In this document: piece after piece, positions 1 to 9,773 of the stretch | How positions within the stretch are numbered: the first letter of the stretch is position 1 | Layout of the letters: every line of letters starts with the position of its first letter | Origin: an uncultured Pelagibacteraceae bacterium | GTDB lineage: Bacteria; Pseudomonadota; Alphaproteobacteria; Pelagibacterales; Pelagibacteraceae | Assembly (NCBI GenBank): GCA_902589315.1 | Contig: CACISK010000007.1 | Location: 1-48,983, forward strand | Direction of reading: 5' to 3' | DNA: 48,983 nucleotides | Notes under the pieces: model-generated | What the model saw: the letters and a program-made list of their open reading frames with translations, nothing else | Told to the model about the DNA's origin: nothing | Database searches by the model: none | Translations under genes and position numbers: made by a program

Positions 1-991
1 CTCCTAAAATCCAATATATTTTTCTGTTGGTTTTTAAAAATGGGGTAGTGGAAGATAATGTAGTTGATTTAGAATCATTTATAATTTCCAAATACTTTGA
101 CCTATAAATTACTTCTTGTCTAAATTTTAAAGGTATAAAATTATTTATTGTTCTTAGAATTGTTTTCATATTTAAATTCATATATTTTGATAACTCGAAT
201 ATGAAATTTATATTTTGAAAATTTGCAGAGTTTATAAAATTATTTTTTCTTAATCTATTTTTTAAATAAGTGAACTTATTTTTATTTATGAATATTAGTT
301 TAGACTTAATATTTCTAAATTTTAGTAATCTTTTTAAAAAAATATTATTTTCAATTATTGCAACATCATTTTTTCTTTGATTGGTAACACATTTTAATTT
401 TGATAAAGCATAATTCTTCTTTGTAATATGTCTCTCCAAATGGTCAGATGAAACATTTATGATTAAAGAAAATTTTGATCTGAAATATTTACTATATGCT
501 AACTGGTATGAAGATGCCTCAATTACAAAAATTGTTTTTTTTGTAATTTTTTTTTCTGCTAAAACTGGATTTCCTATATTTCCTGTAAGTCTTACATCAT
601 AACCATGGTTTTTCAAAATATCGTATAATAACTTGCAAGTTGTTGATTTTCCATTTGTGCCTGTAATAGTGATTGTCACTGTTTCAGGATTAAATCTATA
701 AAATATATCTAAGTCCGTAATAATCTTTTTTCGGTTTTTCTTTAAATAATTAGATAATTTACATTTATTTATATCAATACCAGGACTTATTATTATATTA
801 TCAAAATTATTTTTAATTAATTTTGATTTAATAATAAAATATTTTTTTATATTTTTTTTTAATTTTTTTTTATCATCATCAAATACAAAGCATTTATTTT
901 TTTGATTCAAATATTTTAAAGATGAAATGCCAGATTTTCCAAGACCATAAATTAGAAAACTTTTTTTCAAATTCTCATTTTTTAATTTCAT
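1..991 (-). CDS. murD: UDP-N-acetylmuramoylalanine--D-glutamate ligase (partial, 3' end outside window)
   Basis: MurD adds D-glutamate to UDP-MurNAc-L-Ala in the cytoplasm using ATP, the second amino acid step of the peptidoglycan stem peptide. About 330 uninterrupted codons are visible; family members usually have about 440-450 residues, so the C-terminal quarter lies beyond the left edge. Visible marks are an N-terminal nucleotide-binding strand and loop (FLIYGLGKSG, 12-21), the Mur ligase P-loop GTNGKST (111-117) and NDSKSTT (305-311), matching the family NDSKATN motif. The ATG overlaps the mraY stop by one base (TAATG), so translation is probably coupled to mraY. The reading frame was checked by eye and has no stop. 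Confidence 0.93.
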   Translation of the reverse strand, partial: MKLKNENLKKSFLIYGLGKSGISSLKYLNQKNKCFVFDDDKKKLKKNIKKYFIIKSKLIKNNFDNIIISPGIDINKCKLSNYLKKNRKKIITDLDIFYRFNPETVTITITGTNGKSTTCKLLYDILKNHGYDVRLTGNIGNPVLAEKKITKKTIFVIEASSYQLAYSKYFRSKFSLIINVSSDHLERHITKKNYALSKLKCVTNQRKNDVAIIENNIFLKRLLKFRNIKSKLIFINKNKFTYLKNRLRKNNFINSANFQNINFIFELSKYMNLNMKTILRTINNFIPLKFRQEVIYRSKYLEIINDSKSTTLSSTTPFLKTNRKIYWILG

Positions 992-2076
992 TATCTAAGT
1001 TTCAAGGTTGCTAATCCAATCATTGCTAAAATTATTGAAATTATCCAAAATCTAATTACAACAGTTGATTCGGGCCATCCTTTTTTCTCAAAATGATGAT
1101 GAATAGGTGCCATTCTGAATATTCTTTTGCCAGTAAGTTTATATGAAATTACTTGAACTATCACTGAAACTGCTTCCAAAACAAATAATCCTCCAGTTAT
1201 TGCTAAAACAATTTCATGTTTAGTTATTATGCCTACCGCTCCTAATGAACCACCTAAAGATAAAGATCCAGTATCACCCATAAAAATTTTTGCTGGAGGT
1301 GCATTAAACCAAAGAAAACCAAGACAAGCTCCAATTATTGAGCCACAAAATATTGATGCCTCTCCTACTCCTTCTATATACGTTATTTGGAGATAATCTG
1401 AAAAAATTATGTTGCCAGATACATAACTAATAAATGCAAAACAAGCAGCGACTAACATAACAGGAACTGTTGCTAATCCATCTAAACCATCTGTTAGATT
1501 AACTGCATTAGATGCTCCAACTAATACAAATAGATAAAAAGGTAAAAAAAACCATCCAAGATTGACAACTAAATTTTTAAAAAAAGGAAAATATAAATTG
1601 TTTATTTGATCAGAATTGCTTGTGAAATATAAAATAGATATACCAATTAAAGCTAAAATGATTTGTAAAAAAAATTTTAGTTTTGATGAAATCCCTTGAG
1701 AACTCTTTAATTTTATTTTTTTATAATCATCATAAGCTCCCAATAATCCAAAAGATGCAGCAATATAAATTAAAAACCAATTGTAAGGATTTGACAAGTC
1801 TCCCCATAATAAAACTCCTGCAAAAACTCCAATCAATATAATTAACCCTCCCATTGTAGGTGTTCCAATTTTTCTAACTATATGATCGCTTGGGCCATCA
1901 TCTCTAATTGGATTATGGATTTGTTTTTGTGAAAAAAGATTGATTAACGGATTTCCTACCAAAAAAACAATAATCATAGCAGTAAACATGGAAAGACCAG
2001 TTCTTACTGTTAAATATTTAAAGACATTCAAAAAGCTGAATTGATCTACTAAAATTGAAAAAAGTTCAAATAACAT
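991..2076 (-). CDS. mraY: Phospho-N-acetylmuramoyl-pentapeptide-transferase
   Basis: MraY transfers phospho-MurNAc-pentapeptide from UDP to undecaprenyl phosphate at the inner face of the cytoplasmic membrane, giving lipid I. The 361-residue length is typical, with about ten hydrophobic segments. Catalytic and binding motifs are intact: DD at 116-117, NLTDGLDG at 193-200, GDTG at 267-270 and the HHHFEKKGWPE stretch starting at 326. The ATG overlaps the stop of the upstream murE-murF gene by one base (TAATG), and its own stop overlaps the murD start in the same way. This fits one tightly coupled wall-synthesis operon. No anomalies are seen. Confidence 0.97.
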   Translation of the reverse strand: MLFELFSILVDQFSFLNVFKYLTVRTGLSMFTAMIIVFLVGNPLINLFSQKQIHNPIRDDGPSDHIVRKIGTPTMGGLIILIGVFAGVLLWGDLSNPYNWFLIYIAASFGLLGAYDDYKKIKLKSSQGISSKLKFFLQIILALIGISILYFTSNSDQINNLYFPFFKNLVVNLGWFFLPFYLFVLVGASNAVNLTDGLDGLATVPVMLVAACFAFISYVSGNIIFSDYLQITYIEGVGEASIFCGSIIGACLGFLWFNAPPAKIFMGDTGSLSLGGSLGAVGIITKHEIVLAITGGLFVLEAVSVIVQVISYKLTGKRIFRMAPIHHHFEKKGWPESTVVIRFWIISIILAMIGLATLKLR

Positions 2077-4904
2077 TAAGATTTGTATCCGATTTTTTTA
2101 GTTATACGATTAAGTCCTGTTGAATTTGATCCCTTTATCATTAAAAAGTCTCCGTTATTTAAATCATTTTTTATAATACCAAGAATTTCACTTGTTGATT
2201 TAAGTATTTTTCCTTTTTTTTGTGTTCTAATTTTGTTGTATGTATGAATTATGTTCTTTCCGTAAACAAACAATTTTTTGAACTTTACATTATTAAGATC
2301 TTTTGCTGCATCAATATGTAGTTTTTTTGTAAATTTTCCAAGTTCTAGCATATCTCCAAGAAGGATAAATTTTCTATTGGGACCTATATTTAAATTATCA
2401 AATTTCTTGATTGAGAAACTTAGTGATAAAGGATTTGAATTATAACTTTCATCAATTATATTTATTTTTTTATATCCAACATTAATTTTTTTTATATTTC
2501 CTCTACCTTCAGGTAAATTATACTTAGAAAAAAAATTGCTTTTAATTTTATCAATAATATTTAGACCTTTGCAAACTGCTAATGAAGCTAAGACATTATC
2601 AATATAAGGAAATAAGTCATTATAAATTACAAACTTATAAATTTTTTCTTCAATATTTATATGTATAATACTTTTATTTTTTAATTTCTTTATTTTAGAT
2701 AATTTAATGTTAGAATTTTGATGTTTGCCAAAAGAAATAGTTTCTAGCTGATGTTTATTTGCTAAATTAGAAAAAAAATCAAAAAATTTATCATCTTTGT
2801 TTAGGACAATTGTACCATTTTTTCTTATGTTAGAAATAATCTCTGATTTAGCTTTAGCAATATCGAATAAAGTGTTAAAATTTTTTGCATGAGCATAGCT
2901 AATATTTGTAATAACACCAATATCGGGTTTAATTATTTTTGATAAATAATCAATTTCACCTTTTTTATCCATACCAATTTCAAATATTCCAAAAAATGTA
3001 TCTTTATTTAAATTTATCAAAGAAATTGGTAGACCAAATTTATTGTTGTAAGATTCTTTTGAAAAAGTTGTAGGATAAATTTGTCTAAGACATTGTCCTA
3101 GCAATTCTTTAAGTGATGTTTTGCCAGAGGAGCCAGTGATTGCAACTTGGGATGCATTTGAAGAAATTCTTATTTTTTGTGAAAAATCTGTTAATAATTT
3201 TAATGTATTTTTAACTTTAATTTTTTTCTTGCTCAGATTTTTTTTATTCTGAATAATTGCAAGTTTCGCCCCATTTTTTATTGCCTCATCAACAAAATCA
3301 TTACCATTTAATGATTTACCTTTAATTCCAAAAAAGATTTCCCCTTTCTTTAGTCTTTTTGAATTCGTACTTATTTTTAAATTTTTTAATTTATCTAATT
3401 TTTTATTTTTTATGAGCTCCCTAAATATATTTAATTTCCAATCTTTTGATAGAAGTTTATTTTTTATAATTATAGATTGTCTTATATTTTCCTCATCTGA
3501 AAATTTTTTTTTCTTGATATATTCTTGGGTTCTTTCATGTCCCTTCCCAGCAACAATTAAAATCTCATCAGATTTAATTTCTAAAACTGCTTTTCTAATC
3601 GCTGATTTTCTTGATTGTATTTCATTCATTTTAGAGGGTGAGATTGACTCTTTAATACTGTCTCTAATTATTTTTGGATTTTCACTCCTAGGGTTATCAT
3701 CGGTAAGGTAAATAAAGTTGCATAATTTATTAGCAATCTTGCCCATAAGTGGTCTTTTTTCTTTGTCTCGTTCCCCACCACATCCAAATAAAATGTTAAT
3801 TTTTCTTAAACTAAACTGCTCTTTTATATTTTCTATACATGTTTTTAGTGCTTCGGGAGTATGGGCATAATCTAAAATAATAATAGAATTATCTTTAGTT
3901 TTTCCAATTATCTCAAGCCTACCTTTTGTCGGTTTAATCTTTTCGAGATTTTTAACAATATTATCAATTTTCAAACCACTTTTAAGAGCAGCACCAACCG
4001 CCAACATTAAATTCTTAATTTGAATTTTTCCAATCAAAGATGTTTTAAATTGATATTTTTTATTTTGATAAGAAAATTTTACCAGTTGTTTATTGTTCAA
4101 AATTTTTATCGATATTATATTTAAATGGCTGTTAGAAAAACCAGTGGTCAATAAATTTAATTTTTTTCTTTTACCAATTTTCTTTAAAATCTTTGAGTAT
4201 TTTGTATCGTTGTCATATATCAAGTTTCCATTATTTTTTGTCAATTCATTAAATAAAATTAATTTTGAATTTAAATAATTTTTATAATTTTTATGGTAGT
4301 CTAAATGATCTCTACTTAAATTTGTAAATATTGAAGTATTAAATTTAATACCATTTAATCTCTTTTGGTGTAGGCCATGGCTCGAGGCTTCTAATATCAC
4401 ATTTTCAACTTTTTTATTCTTTAAATTTAATAGTAGTTTATTGATTGTGATTGCATCAGCAGTTGTGTTATCCATTTTTATGTTAATATTATTTGACTTA
4501 ACACCTAAAGTTCCAATTGACGCTACTTTTTTTTTATTAAGTTTTAATAACTGGTAATAAAAATTAACTATAGAAGATTTACCATTAGTTCCTGTGACAC
4601 CAATAATGTTATTAGGTTTTTTATTATAATATTTAACTGCAAAATTTGATAAAGCTAACCTGGGATTATTTGTCTTAATATAAAGTACACCATTATCAAG
4701 ACTAGTTTTAAATTTATTCGATATAATTATCCTAGCTCCTCTTTTTATAGCATCACTAATAAAATCATTTCCATTTATATTTTTTCCCTGTATTGCAAAA
4801 AATATATAATTTTTTTTTATTTTTTTTGAATTAAATTCAAATCCTTCGAAACTTATATTATGAAATTTTTTATTTAAATTTTTAAAAAAATTTTTTAATC
4901 TCAT
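2076..4904 (-). CDS. murE-murF: Fused MurE-MurF: meso-DAP-adding and D-Ala-D-Ala-adding ligase
   Basis: A 942-residue protein joins two consecutive cytoplasmic Mur ligases that add residue 3 and the terminal D-Ala-D-Ala to the peptidoglycan stem peptide. The MurE half (about 1-485) has P-loop GTNGKS at 105-110, DYAHTPEAL near 345 and DNPR at 403-406, the signature of MurE enzymes that use meso-diaminopimelate. The MurF half (about 490-942) has its own N-terminal domain (GEIFFGIKGK, near 521), P-loop GSSGKT at 591-596, ESYNNKFG near 617 and DESYNSNP at 818-825. No stop separates the halves and both P-loops are intact, so both activities are expected. Such fusions are known in some other bacteria. 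The stop overlaps mraY as TAATG. Confidence 0.95.
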   Translation of the reverse strand: MRLKNFFKNLNKKFHNISFEGFEFNSKKIKKNYIFFAIQGKNINGNDFISDAIKRGARIIISNKFKTSLDNGVLYIKTNNPRLALSNFAVKYYNKKPNNIIGVTGTNGKSSIVNFYYQLLKLNKKKVASIGTLGVKSNNINIKMDNTTADAITINKLLLNLKNKKVENVILEASSHGLHQKRLNGIKFNTSIFTNLSRDHLDYHKNYKNYLNSKLILFNELTKNNGNLIYDNDTKYSKILKKIGKRKKLNLLTTGFSNSHLNIISIKILNNKQLVKFSYQNKKYQFKTSLIGKIQIKNLMLAVGAALKSGLKIDNIVKNLEKIKPTKGRLEIIGKTKDNSIIILDYAHTPEALKTCIENIKEQFSLRKINILFGCGGERDKEKRPLMGKIANKLCNFIYLTDDNPRSENPKIIRDSIKESISPSKMNEIQSRKSAIRKAVLEIKSDEILIVAGKGHERTQEYIKKKKFSDEENIRQSIIIKNKLLSKDWKLNIFRELIKNKKLDKLKNLKISTNSKRLKKGEIFFGIKGKSLNGNDFVDEAIKNGAKLAIIQNKKNLSKKKIKVKNTLKLLTDFSQKIRISSNASQVAITGSSGKTSLKELLGQCLRQIYPTTFSKESYNNKFGLPISLINLNKDTFFGIFEIGMDKKGEIDYLSKIIKPDIGVITNISYAHAKNFNTLFDIAKAKSEIISNIRKNGTIVLNKDDKFFDFFSNLANKHQLETISFGKHQNSNIKLSKIKKLKNKSIIHINIEEKIYKFVIYNDLFPYIDNVLASLAVCKGLNIIDKIKSNFFSKYNLPEGRGNIKKINVGYKKINIIDESYNSNPLSLSFSIKKFDNLNIGPNRKFILLGDMLELGKFTKKLHIDAAKDLNNVKFKKLFVYGKNIIHTYNKIRTQKKGKILKSTSEILGIIKNDLNNGDFLMIKGSNSTGLNRITKKIGYKS

Positions 4905-4915
4905 TTTAAAATTTC

Positions 4916-6547
4916 TTAATATTTTATGGCTAAAATAGGCCCAATTTTTTCAATTATATTTTTTGCGACCTCAACTGATGTCCAGCCAGCAGTATTAAAT
5001 GGTGTTCCAACTATAGTTCTTTCCTTGCCATCGTTGTATTTATAAACATAAGTTTCACTTAACTTTGGCTCATCCAATAAAACTATTAATACATATTTTG
5101 GATTAGATATTGGAAAAATTGAGGCAAATGTATTTATTTTTTTTTTAGAATATTTCCCTTTAATTGACTTTTGGGCTGTTCCTGTTTTTCCAGCAATTTC
5201 ATATCCAGGAATGTTTGCTAAATTAGCAGTTCCTTTTTCTGATGTTACAATTTTTCTTAATATAGAATTAATTTTTTTTGAATTTTCTTTACTTAATATT
5301 TGTACACCTTTTTTTGGCTGAATTTCTTTTTTGATTAAAGTAGGTTTTATTTTATATCCACCATTTGCAATTATTGCATAAGCTTTTGCAAGTTGGAGTG
5401 GTGTTGTGGTTATACCATGACCATAAGCAGATGTGGCTAATTTGCATTTACCCCATTTGAAGGGAATAGGGTTTCCAACTTCTTCAATATCAAATTGAGT
5501 TTTATCTAATAAATCTAAATCATTAAGAAATTTTCTAAAATTTTCTAATCCAACTTTCTGAGCAATCTTGATTGAACCAATGTTACCAGACCTAATTAAT
5601 ATTTCTTCAGCAGTGAGAGATGACGAAATATCCATATCATATTCAGAAATTGATCTTCCAGCACACTTTATTTTTTTTGGCAAATTTTCAAATATAGTAT
5701 CTTCACGAATAACATTTTGTTGAAGTCCAGCTGCTAATGTGAATGTTTTAAATACTGAACCAAGCTCATAGACGCCTTTTGTTGATCTATTTATAAATTT
5801 TTTGTCAGAAATATTTTCCCTTTTATTTAAATCAAAATCTGGAAGAGAAATCATTGAGAGAATTTCACCATCATTGATGTTCATTAAAATTGCTGTGCTA
5901 CCATAACTTTTAAAAATGTTTTGAAACTTCAATAATTCCTCTCTTATTAAATATTGTATTTCGGTATCTAAAGTAAGTTTTAAAGGTTTATTAGAAGTAG
6001 TTAGTTCATAATCAAAAGATTTTTCTATCCCTGATACGCCATTATTATCTGTATCAATCTGTCCTAATATGTGACTAAAAAGATTTCCATTTGGATAAAC
6101 TCGAGCGATATTTTCCTCCTCTTTAAATGATTTTTCACCTAACAATTTAATTTTTTCTAATTTTTCCGGGGATATTTTCTTTTTAATATAGAAAAATTTA
6201 TTTCCATCTATTTCTTTTTCAAAATTTTTATGTGGAAAAATTAATTTTAGTGAAATTAATATTTTATCTTTGTCAATTAATTGATTGGGATTAATTCCTA
6301 AATTGGTTACTCTAACTGTCTTAGCAATAATATTCCCATCTCTATCCATAATTGATGCTCTATATTTTTCCTTTTCTTTTAAAATTTGGTTTGTAGTTGT
6401 TTTTTTTAAACCTAAATAAATTGTTTTTGATGAAAAAATTATTGTAATTATAAAGAAAAGAAAAAAAATAAATGCAATACGCTCAAAAGATATTTTTAAA
6501 TTTGATTTATTTTCCTCAAATTTGAAATTTTCTTCAATATTACTCAT
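4916..6547 (-). CDS. ftsI: Septal peptidoglycan transpeptidase, PBP3/FtsI
   Basis: Class B penicillin-binding protein that cross-links septal peptidoglycan in the periplasm as part of the divisome. The 543-residue protein has one N-terminal membrane anchor (about 24-40), a pedestal region and a C-terminal transpeptidase domain with the three expected motifs: SVFK with the nucleophile Ser264, SGN at 320-322 and KTG at 454-456. Its start overlaps the end of the ftsL-like gene by 8 bases, and 11 bases separate its stop from the murE-murF start. Its place between ftsL and murE matches the classic division and cell wall cluster and supports FtsI over an elongation PBP2. Confidence 0.95.
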   Translation of the reverse strand: MSNIEENFKFEENKSNLKISFERIAFIFFLFFIITIIFSSKTIYLGLKKTTTNQILKEKEKYRASIMDRDGNIIAKTVRVTNLGINPNQLIDKDKILISLKLIFPHKNFEKEIDGNKFFYIKKKISPEKLEKIKLLGEKSFKEEENIARVYPNGNLFSHILGQIDTDNNGVSGIEKSFDYELTTSNKPLKLTLDTEIQYLIREELLKFQNIFKSYGSTAILMNINDGEILSMISLPDFDLNKRENISDKKFINRSTKGVYELGSVFKTFTLAAGLQQNVIREDTIFENLPKKIKCAGRSISEYDMDISSSLTAEEILIRSGNIGSIKIAQKVGLENFRKFLNDLDLLDKTQFDIEEVGNPIPFKWGKCKLATSAYGHGITTTPLQLAKAYAIIANGGYKIKPTLIKKEIQPKKGVQILSKENSKKINSILRKIVTSEKGTANLANIPGYEIAGKTGTAQKSIKGKYSKKKINTFASIFPISNPKYVLIVLLDEPKLSETYVYKYNDGKERTIVGTPFNTAGWTSVEVAKNIIEKIGPILAIKY

Positions 6548-6812
6548 TTTTAAATATTATAGTTTTCAAATCTAAAATTTCTTTTTTTTTGAGATCTTCC
6601 TCAAAATAAAATTGAGAATATTCCATTAATTTATTTGGCGATGTTAGATAATTATAATCTAGCAAAACTAGTTCATAAATATCTTCTAAAGCCCTAATAT
6701 TTTCTAAAGTCTCAAAGATTTTTTTATCAAGTTGTTTTGTAGAATTTTTTGTAAAAGTTGTTGAAATAATTAGTATTAAAATTGGAATAAATATAAGAAT
6801 TTTTTTAAACAT
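6540..6812 (-). CDS. ftsL: FtsL-like small divisome protein
   Basis: A 90-residue bitopic membrane protein: a very hydrophobic N-terminal segment (about 4-21), then a predicted extracytoplasmic helix able to form a coiled coil. The sequence around 52-65 (LLDYNYLTSPNKLM) resembles the region of FtsL in which a leucine/aspartate-rich helix is followed by LT-x-P-x-RL. FtsL links FtsB and FtsQ to FtsW-FtsI at the septum. Identification rests mainly on position between rsmH and ftsI, size and topology, because FtsL sequences diverge strongly. It overlaps both neighbours by 8 bases. Confidence 0.8.
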   Translation of the reverse strand: MFKKILIFIPILILIISTTFTKNSTKQLDKKIFETLENIRALEDIYELVLLDYNYLTSPNKLMEYSQFYFEEDLKKKEILDLKTIIFKNE

Positions 6813-7797
6813 CGAATCTCAAATTTTCTATATTTATTAAGTAATTAAAATTAGATATGAAATTTTCAAAGTCACATCCATTTTCTAATTTATAAGCAAA
6901 TCTAAGTTTAGCAGACCTGGAGGAAGGATTAATTTTTATCTCACTAGAGGTAGGAACTATTGGTTTTTTTTTTGTTGTATTAAAATATTTTTTAGGTGAG
7001 GCGTTTTTGGGCAAATACCTTGAGGAGTTCTTAATTTCTGAATATTCTTTAAAAAAGAATTTAACTATTTTATCTTCCAATGAGTGAAAAGTAACGACAG
7101 CTATTACTCCCCCAATTGGCAAAATTGTATATGCGTTAATTAATCCATTTATTAGTTGAGAGATCTCTCTATTTACAAAAATTCTTAGAGCTTGAAAAAT
7201 TTTAGTAGACTTATTTTTTCCACCTTTATTTTTTTTTATGCTTTCAATTATTTCTACTAGACTTTGGGTATTAATTTTTTTACTCTCTCTATATTTTACA
7301 ATTTTTTTCGAAATTGGTTTTGCATATTTTTCATCTCCAAAAAATTTGAATATTTTGTAAAGACTTTGTTGACTCATTTTTGAAACTACTTCGTCACAAG
7401 AAAAATCATTCAGCCCCATTCTCATGTCAAGTTTTCCTTTGCTTTTAAAAGATAGACCTCTATTTAAATCTGAAATCTGATTTGATGAATATCCTAGGTC
7501 GAATATTATTGCTTTAATATTTTCATCTTTAATTTGATCAATATTTGAAAACTTTAAGTTGTAAAATTTAAATCTTTTTTTATATTTTGTTTGAAGTTTA
7601 GTAGAAAATCTTTTTACAGAATTATCTCTATCTAATGCTATTACATTGTTTGAAATTTCTTCTAATATTTTCTCTGAGTAACCACCTGCACCAAAAGTAC
7701 AATCAATAAATGTGCCACCATAAAGAGGGGAAATAATACTAACTAGTTCGTTAAGTAATACTGGAAAATGTTTTTCCAGATTTATGGTGGCATTCAT
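6805..7797 (-). CDS. rsmH: 16S rRNA (cytosine(1402)-N(4))-methyltransferase
   Basis: RsmH (MraW) methylates N4 of C1402 in the decoding centre of 16S rRNA using S-adenosylmethionine. The 330-residue protein has the N-terminal HFPVLLNEL segment, the SAM-binding loop with FGAGGYS near 35-41, IFDLGYSS around 94-101, and the C-terminal PSSRSAKLR motif. It stands between ftsZ and ftsL; in the usual cluster it follows mraZ directly, so ftsZ has been placed upstream of it here. Eighteen bases separate its start from the ftsZ stop, and its end overlaps ftsL by 8 bases. Confidence 0.96.
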   Translation of the reverse strand: MNATINLEKHFPVLLNELVSIISPLYGGTFIDCTFGAGGYSEKILEEISNNVIALDRDNSVKRFSTKLQTKYKKRFKFYNLKFSNIDQIKDENIKAIIFDLGYSSNQISDLNRGLSFKSKGKLDMRMGLNDFSCDEVVSKMSQQSLYKIFKFFGDEKYAKPISKKIVKYRESKKINTQSLVEIIESIKKNKGGKNKSTKIFQALRIFVNREISQLINGLINAYTILPIGGVIAVVTFHSLEDKIVKFFFKEYSEIKNSSRYLPKNASPKKYFNTTKKKPIVPTSSEIKINPSSRSAKLRFAYKLENGCDFENFISNFNYLINIENLRFDV

Positions 7798-7815
7798 TTA
7801 TTTTTTTGAAGACCA

Positions 7816-9261
7816 TTAATTCTTTTGTCTTCTCAAAAATGCTGGGATCTCTAAATCTTCTTCTTCTGAATTTGTCTCCTCTGGCTTAGTAAATACTTCC
7901 TCACTAGTATCTGAATTAAATAACTCAGGTGTATCTTCCTCACTTAATTCAAAATTTTCTAAGCCGTTTTTCTCATACACCTCTTTTTCAATTGTATTTT
8001 CAAATTCAGTATTTACTGAAGTGGTCTCAGAAACTTCCGTTTGTTCTAGAGATTCGCTTTTCAGAGTGTTTGTAGTCTCGTTTAAGCTACTACTATCAAA
8101 ATCGTTAGTACTCAAATTTTCATTTTTAATGTCTTCGTCAATTTTAAGTGCATTTGCTCCATTAGTAATTATCGAATTACTATTATTTGTAAATTGGAAT
8201 GATTGAGTTGATCCAGAATTTGAAAAGTCAGAGTAACCTGGATTTCTATTTTGAATTCTATGCACCATGTTAATTACCGATTTAGGTTCAGGTTGCTGAC
8301 CATCCAAAGCTGTAGCAACTATAGAAACTCTCATTAATCCATCTAAACTTTCATCTGTTATTGCGCCTATGATTAATTCAGCCTCTGGATCAACTTCAGC
8401 TCTTACTTTGTTAACCGCCTCATCAACTTCAAATAATTTTAAATCTTTCCCACCAGTTATGTTAACCAAAAGACCTTTCGCTCCCTTTAATGAATAGTCA
8501 TCGATTAAAGGATTATTAATTGCGGATTCAGCTGCTTTTACAGCTCGTCCTTCGCCTTCAGCTTGACCGGTACCCATCATGGCTTTGCCCATTGAACTCA
8601 TTACAGTCTCAACATCGGCAAAATCTAGATTAATAAGACCTGGTCTAACCATCAAATCTGTAATACTTTGAACTCCATGTAATAAAACATCATTTGATAA
8701 TTCAAAGGATTCTTCGAATGTTGTCTGTTCACTTGCTATTTTAAAAAGGTTTTGATTAGGAACAACAATAATGGTATCAACGTGTTTCCTAAGTTCTTCC
8801 AGTCCTTGTTGAGCCTTTCTCATTCTTGATGGACCTTCATATAAAAATGGAAGAGTTATAACTCCAACAGTTAAAATATTTAGTTCTTTTGCAGCTCTAG
8901 CAATAACATGAGCAGAACCTGTCCCTGTTCCACCACCCATTCCTGCAGTTATGAAAACCATATTTGCGCCTTGCAAAATATTTACAATTTCATTTAATGA
9001 CTCATCAGCAGCGGCTTGACCAATATCTAATTTTGCTCCAGCACCTAATCCTTTAGTTAAATTTAGTCCCATTTGTATTTTTGTTTGTGCTTTACTTAAT
9101 CTTAAGTCTTGAGCATCAGTATTAACAGCAATAAACTCAACGCCCTGGAGCCCTGCATCAATCATTCCATTAATTGCATTTCCTCCAGCTCCCCCTACTC
9201 CCAATACTAGAATTCGTGGTTTAAGTTCTTTTATATCTGGTGTTTTAAAGTTTATTGTCAT
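7816..9261 (-). CDS. ftsZ: Cell division GTPase FtsZ
   Basis: FtsZ is the tubulin-like GTPase that polymerises into the division ring on the inner face of the membrane. The 481-residue protein has GVGGAGGNA at 21-29, NTDAQ at 47-51 and the tubulin signature GGGTGTG at 109-115, followed by the globular C-terminal half to about 320. A long acidic, Ser/Thr/Glu-rich linker (about 330-465) leads to the conserved tail EIPAFLRRQ, which binds FtsA-type anchors. A strong ribosome site (AGGGGAG) lies a few bases before the ATG, stronger than at most starts here. Its place directly after mraZ is unusual, because ftsZ normally ends the cluster. Confidence 0.98.
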   Translation of the reverse strand: MTINFKTPDIKELKPRILVLGVGGAGGNAINGMIDAGLQGVEFIAVNTDAQDLRLSKAQTKIQMGLNLTKGLGAGAKLDIGQAAADESLNEIVNILQGANMVFITAGMGGGTGTGSAHVIARAAKELNILTVGVITLPFLYEGPSRMRKAQQGLEELRKHVDTIIVVPNQNLFKIASEQTTFEESFELSNDVLLHGVQSITDLMVRPGLINLDFADVETVMSSMGKAMMGTGQAEGEGRAVKAAESAINNPLIDDYSLKGAKGLLVNITGGKDLKLFEVDEAVNKVRAEVDPEAELIIGAITDESLDGLMRVSIVATALDGQQPEPKSVINMVHRIQNRNPGYSDFSNSGSTQSFQFTNNSNSIITNGANALKIDEDIKNENLSTNDFDSSSLNETTNTLKSESLEQTEVSETTSVNTEFENTIEKEVYEKNGLENFELSEEDTPELFNSDTSEEVFTKPEETNSEEEDLEIPAFLRRQKN

Positions 9262-9272
9262 TTTCTCCCCTT

Positions 9273-9728
9273 TTAGTTATTAAATTGTTTTTCCCATTTA
9301 AGACTTGCTCTATTAATATTTGATTTTTTTCTAGCGTTTGCCCTAAATTTTTCAAAAAGTGCTGGTTCCCAGATTTGAAATGTTTTACCTTGGCCAACAA
9401 ATAACATGCTATTCCTAATTTTTGCATGTTTTAATAATTTTGTAATAATTTGAACTCTTCCTTCGTTGTCAAATTGTAAATTTATACTTTCAGATAATAT
9501 AGACGTTGCAAAAAAATCTTTCTTTTCTTCAAATGGATTAAGAGAATCTATTGCATTTGAAATTTTTTCTATTCGATCTTGTGGCCATGCTTCAATACAT
9601 TGATTATTAAAAGAGGGATAACAAATAATACCGTTATAACCTAAATTAGCTAAATAAGATCTATATGATGCTGGCACTGAAACCCTTCCCTTTTTGTCCA
9701 ATTTGTTTTCGTAAGTTGATAAAAACAT
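9273..9728 (-). CDS. mraZ: Transcriptional regulator MraZ
   Basis: MraZ is a conserved AbrB-like DNA-binding protein that heads division and cell wall clusters and, in studied bacteria, controls its own promoter. The 151-residue protein shows the two tandem family repeats: [13 protein letters not shown] near 11-23 and [12 protein letters not shown] near 81-92. It is the first gene of the minus-strand cluster, 11 bases before ftsZ. The promoter upstream carries three TGGG boxes at a 10-base period, matching the type of site reported for E. coli MraZ, so autoregulation is likely. The ATG is preceded by only a weak AGGA at a distance of 11 bases. Confidence 0.95.
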   Translation of the reverse strand: MFLSTYENKLDKKGRVSVPASYRSYLANLGYNGIICYPSFNNQCIEAWPQDRIEKISNAIDSLNPFEEKKDFFATSILSESINLQFDNEGRVQIITKLLKHAKIRNSMLFVGQGKTFQIWEPALFEKFRANARKKSNINRASLKWEKQFNN

Positions 9729-9748
9729 AAACCATATTATCCTATATT

Positions 9749-9773
9749 TGGGTTTTTATGGGATATTATGGGT
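9749..9773. promoter_or_regulatory. Putative MraZ operator: three TGGG boxes at 10-base period
   Basis: TGGG occurs at 9749, 9759 and 9769 on the plus strand, an exact 10-base period (TGGGN, five bases, TGGGN, five bases, TGGG). This matches the TGGGN repeats with 5-base spacers reported as the E. coli MraZ site. The boxes abut and bracket the predicted -10 element and the likely start point, a position suited to repression. The boxes read opposite to the direction of mraZ transcription. The match is by eye and binding is inferred. Confidence 0.6.

Noticed and set aside
8021-8206. Plus-strand open frame opposite the ftsZ linker
   Set aside because: Shadow of the Ser/Thr/Glu-rich linker codons; the minus-strand FtsZ reading is certain and this frame has no start context.
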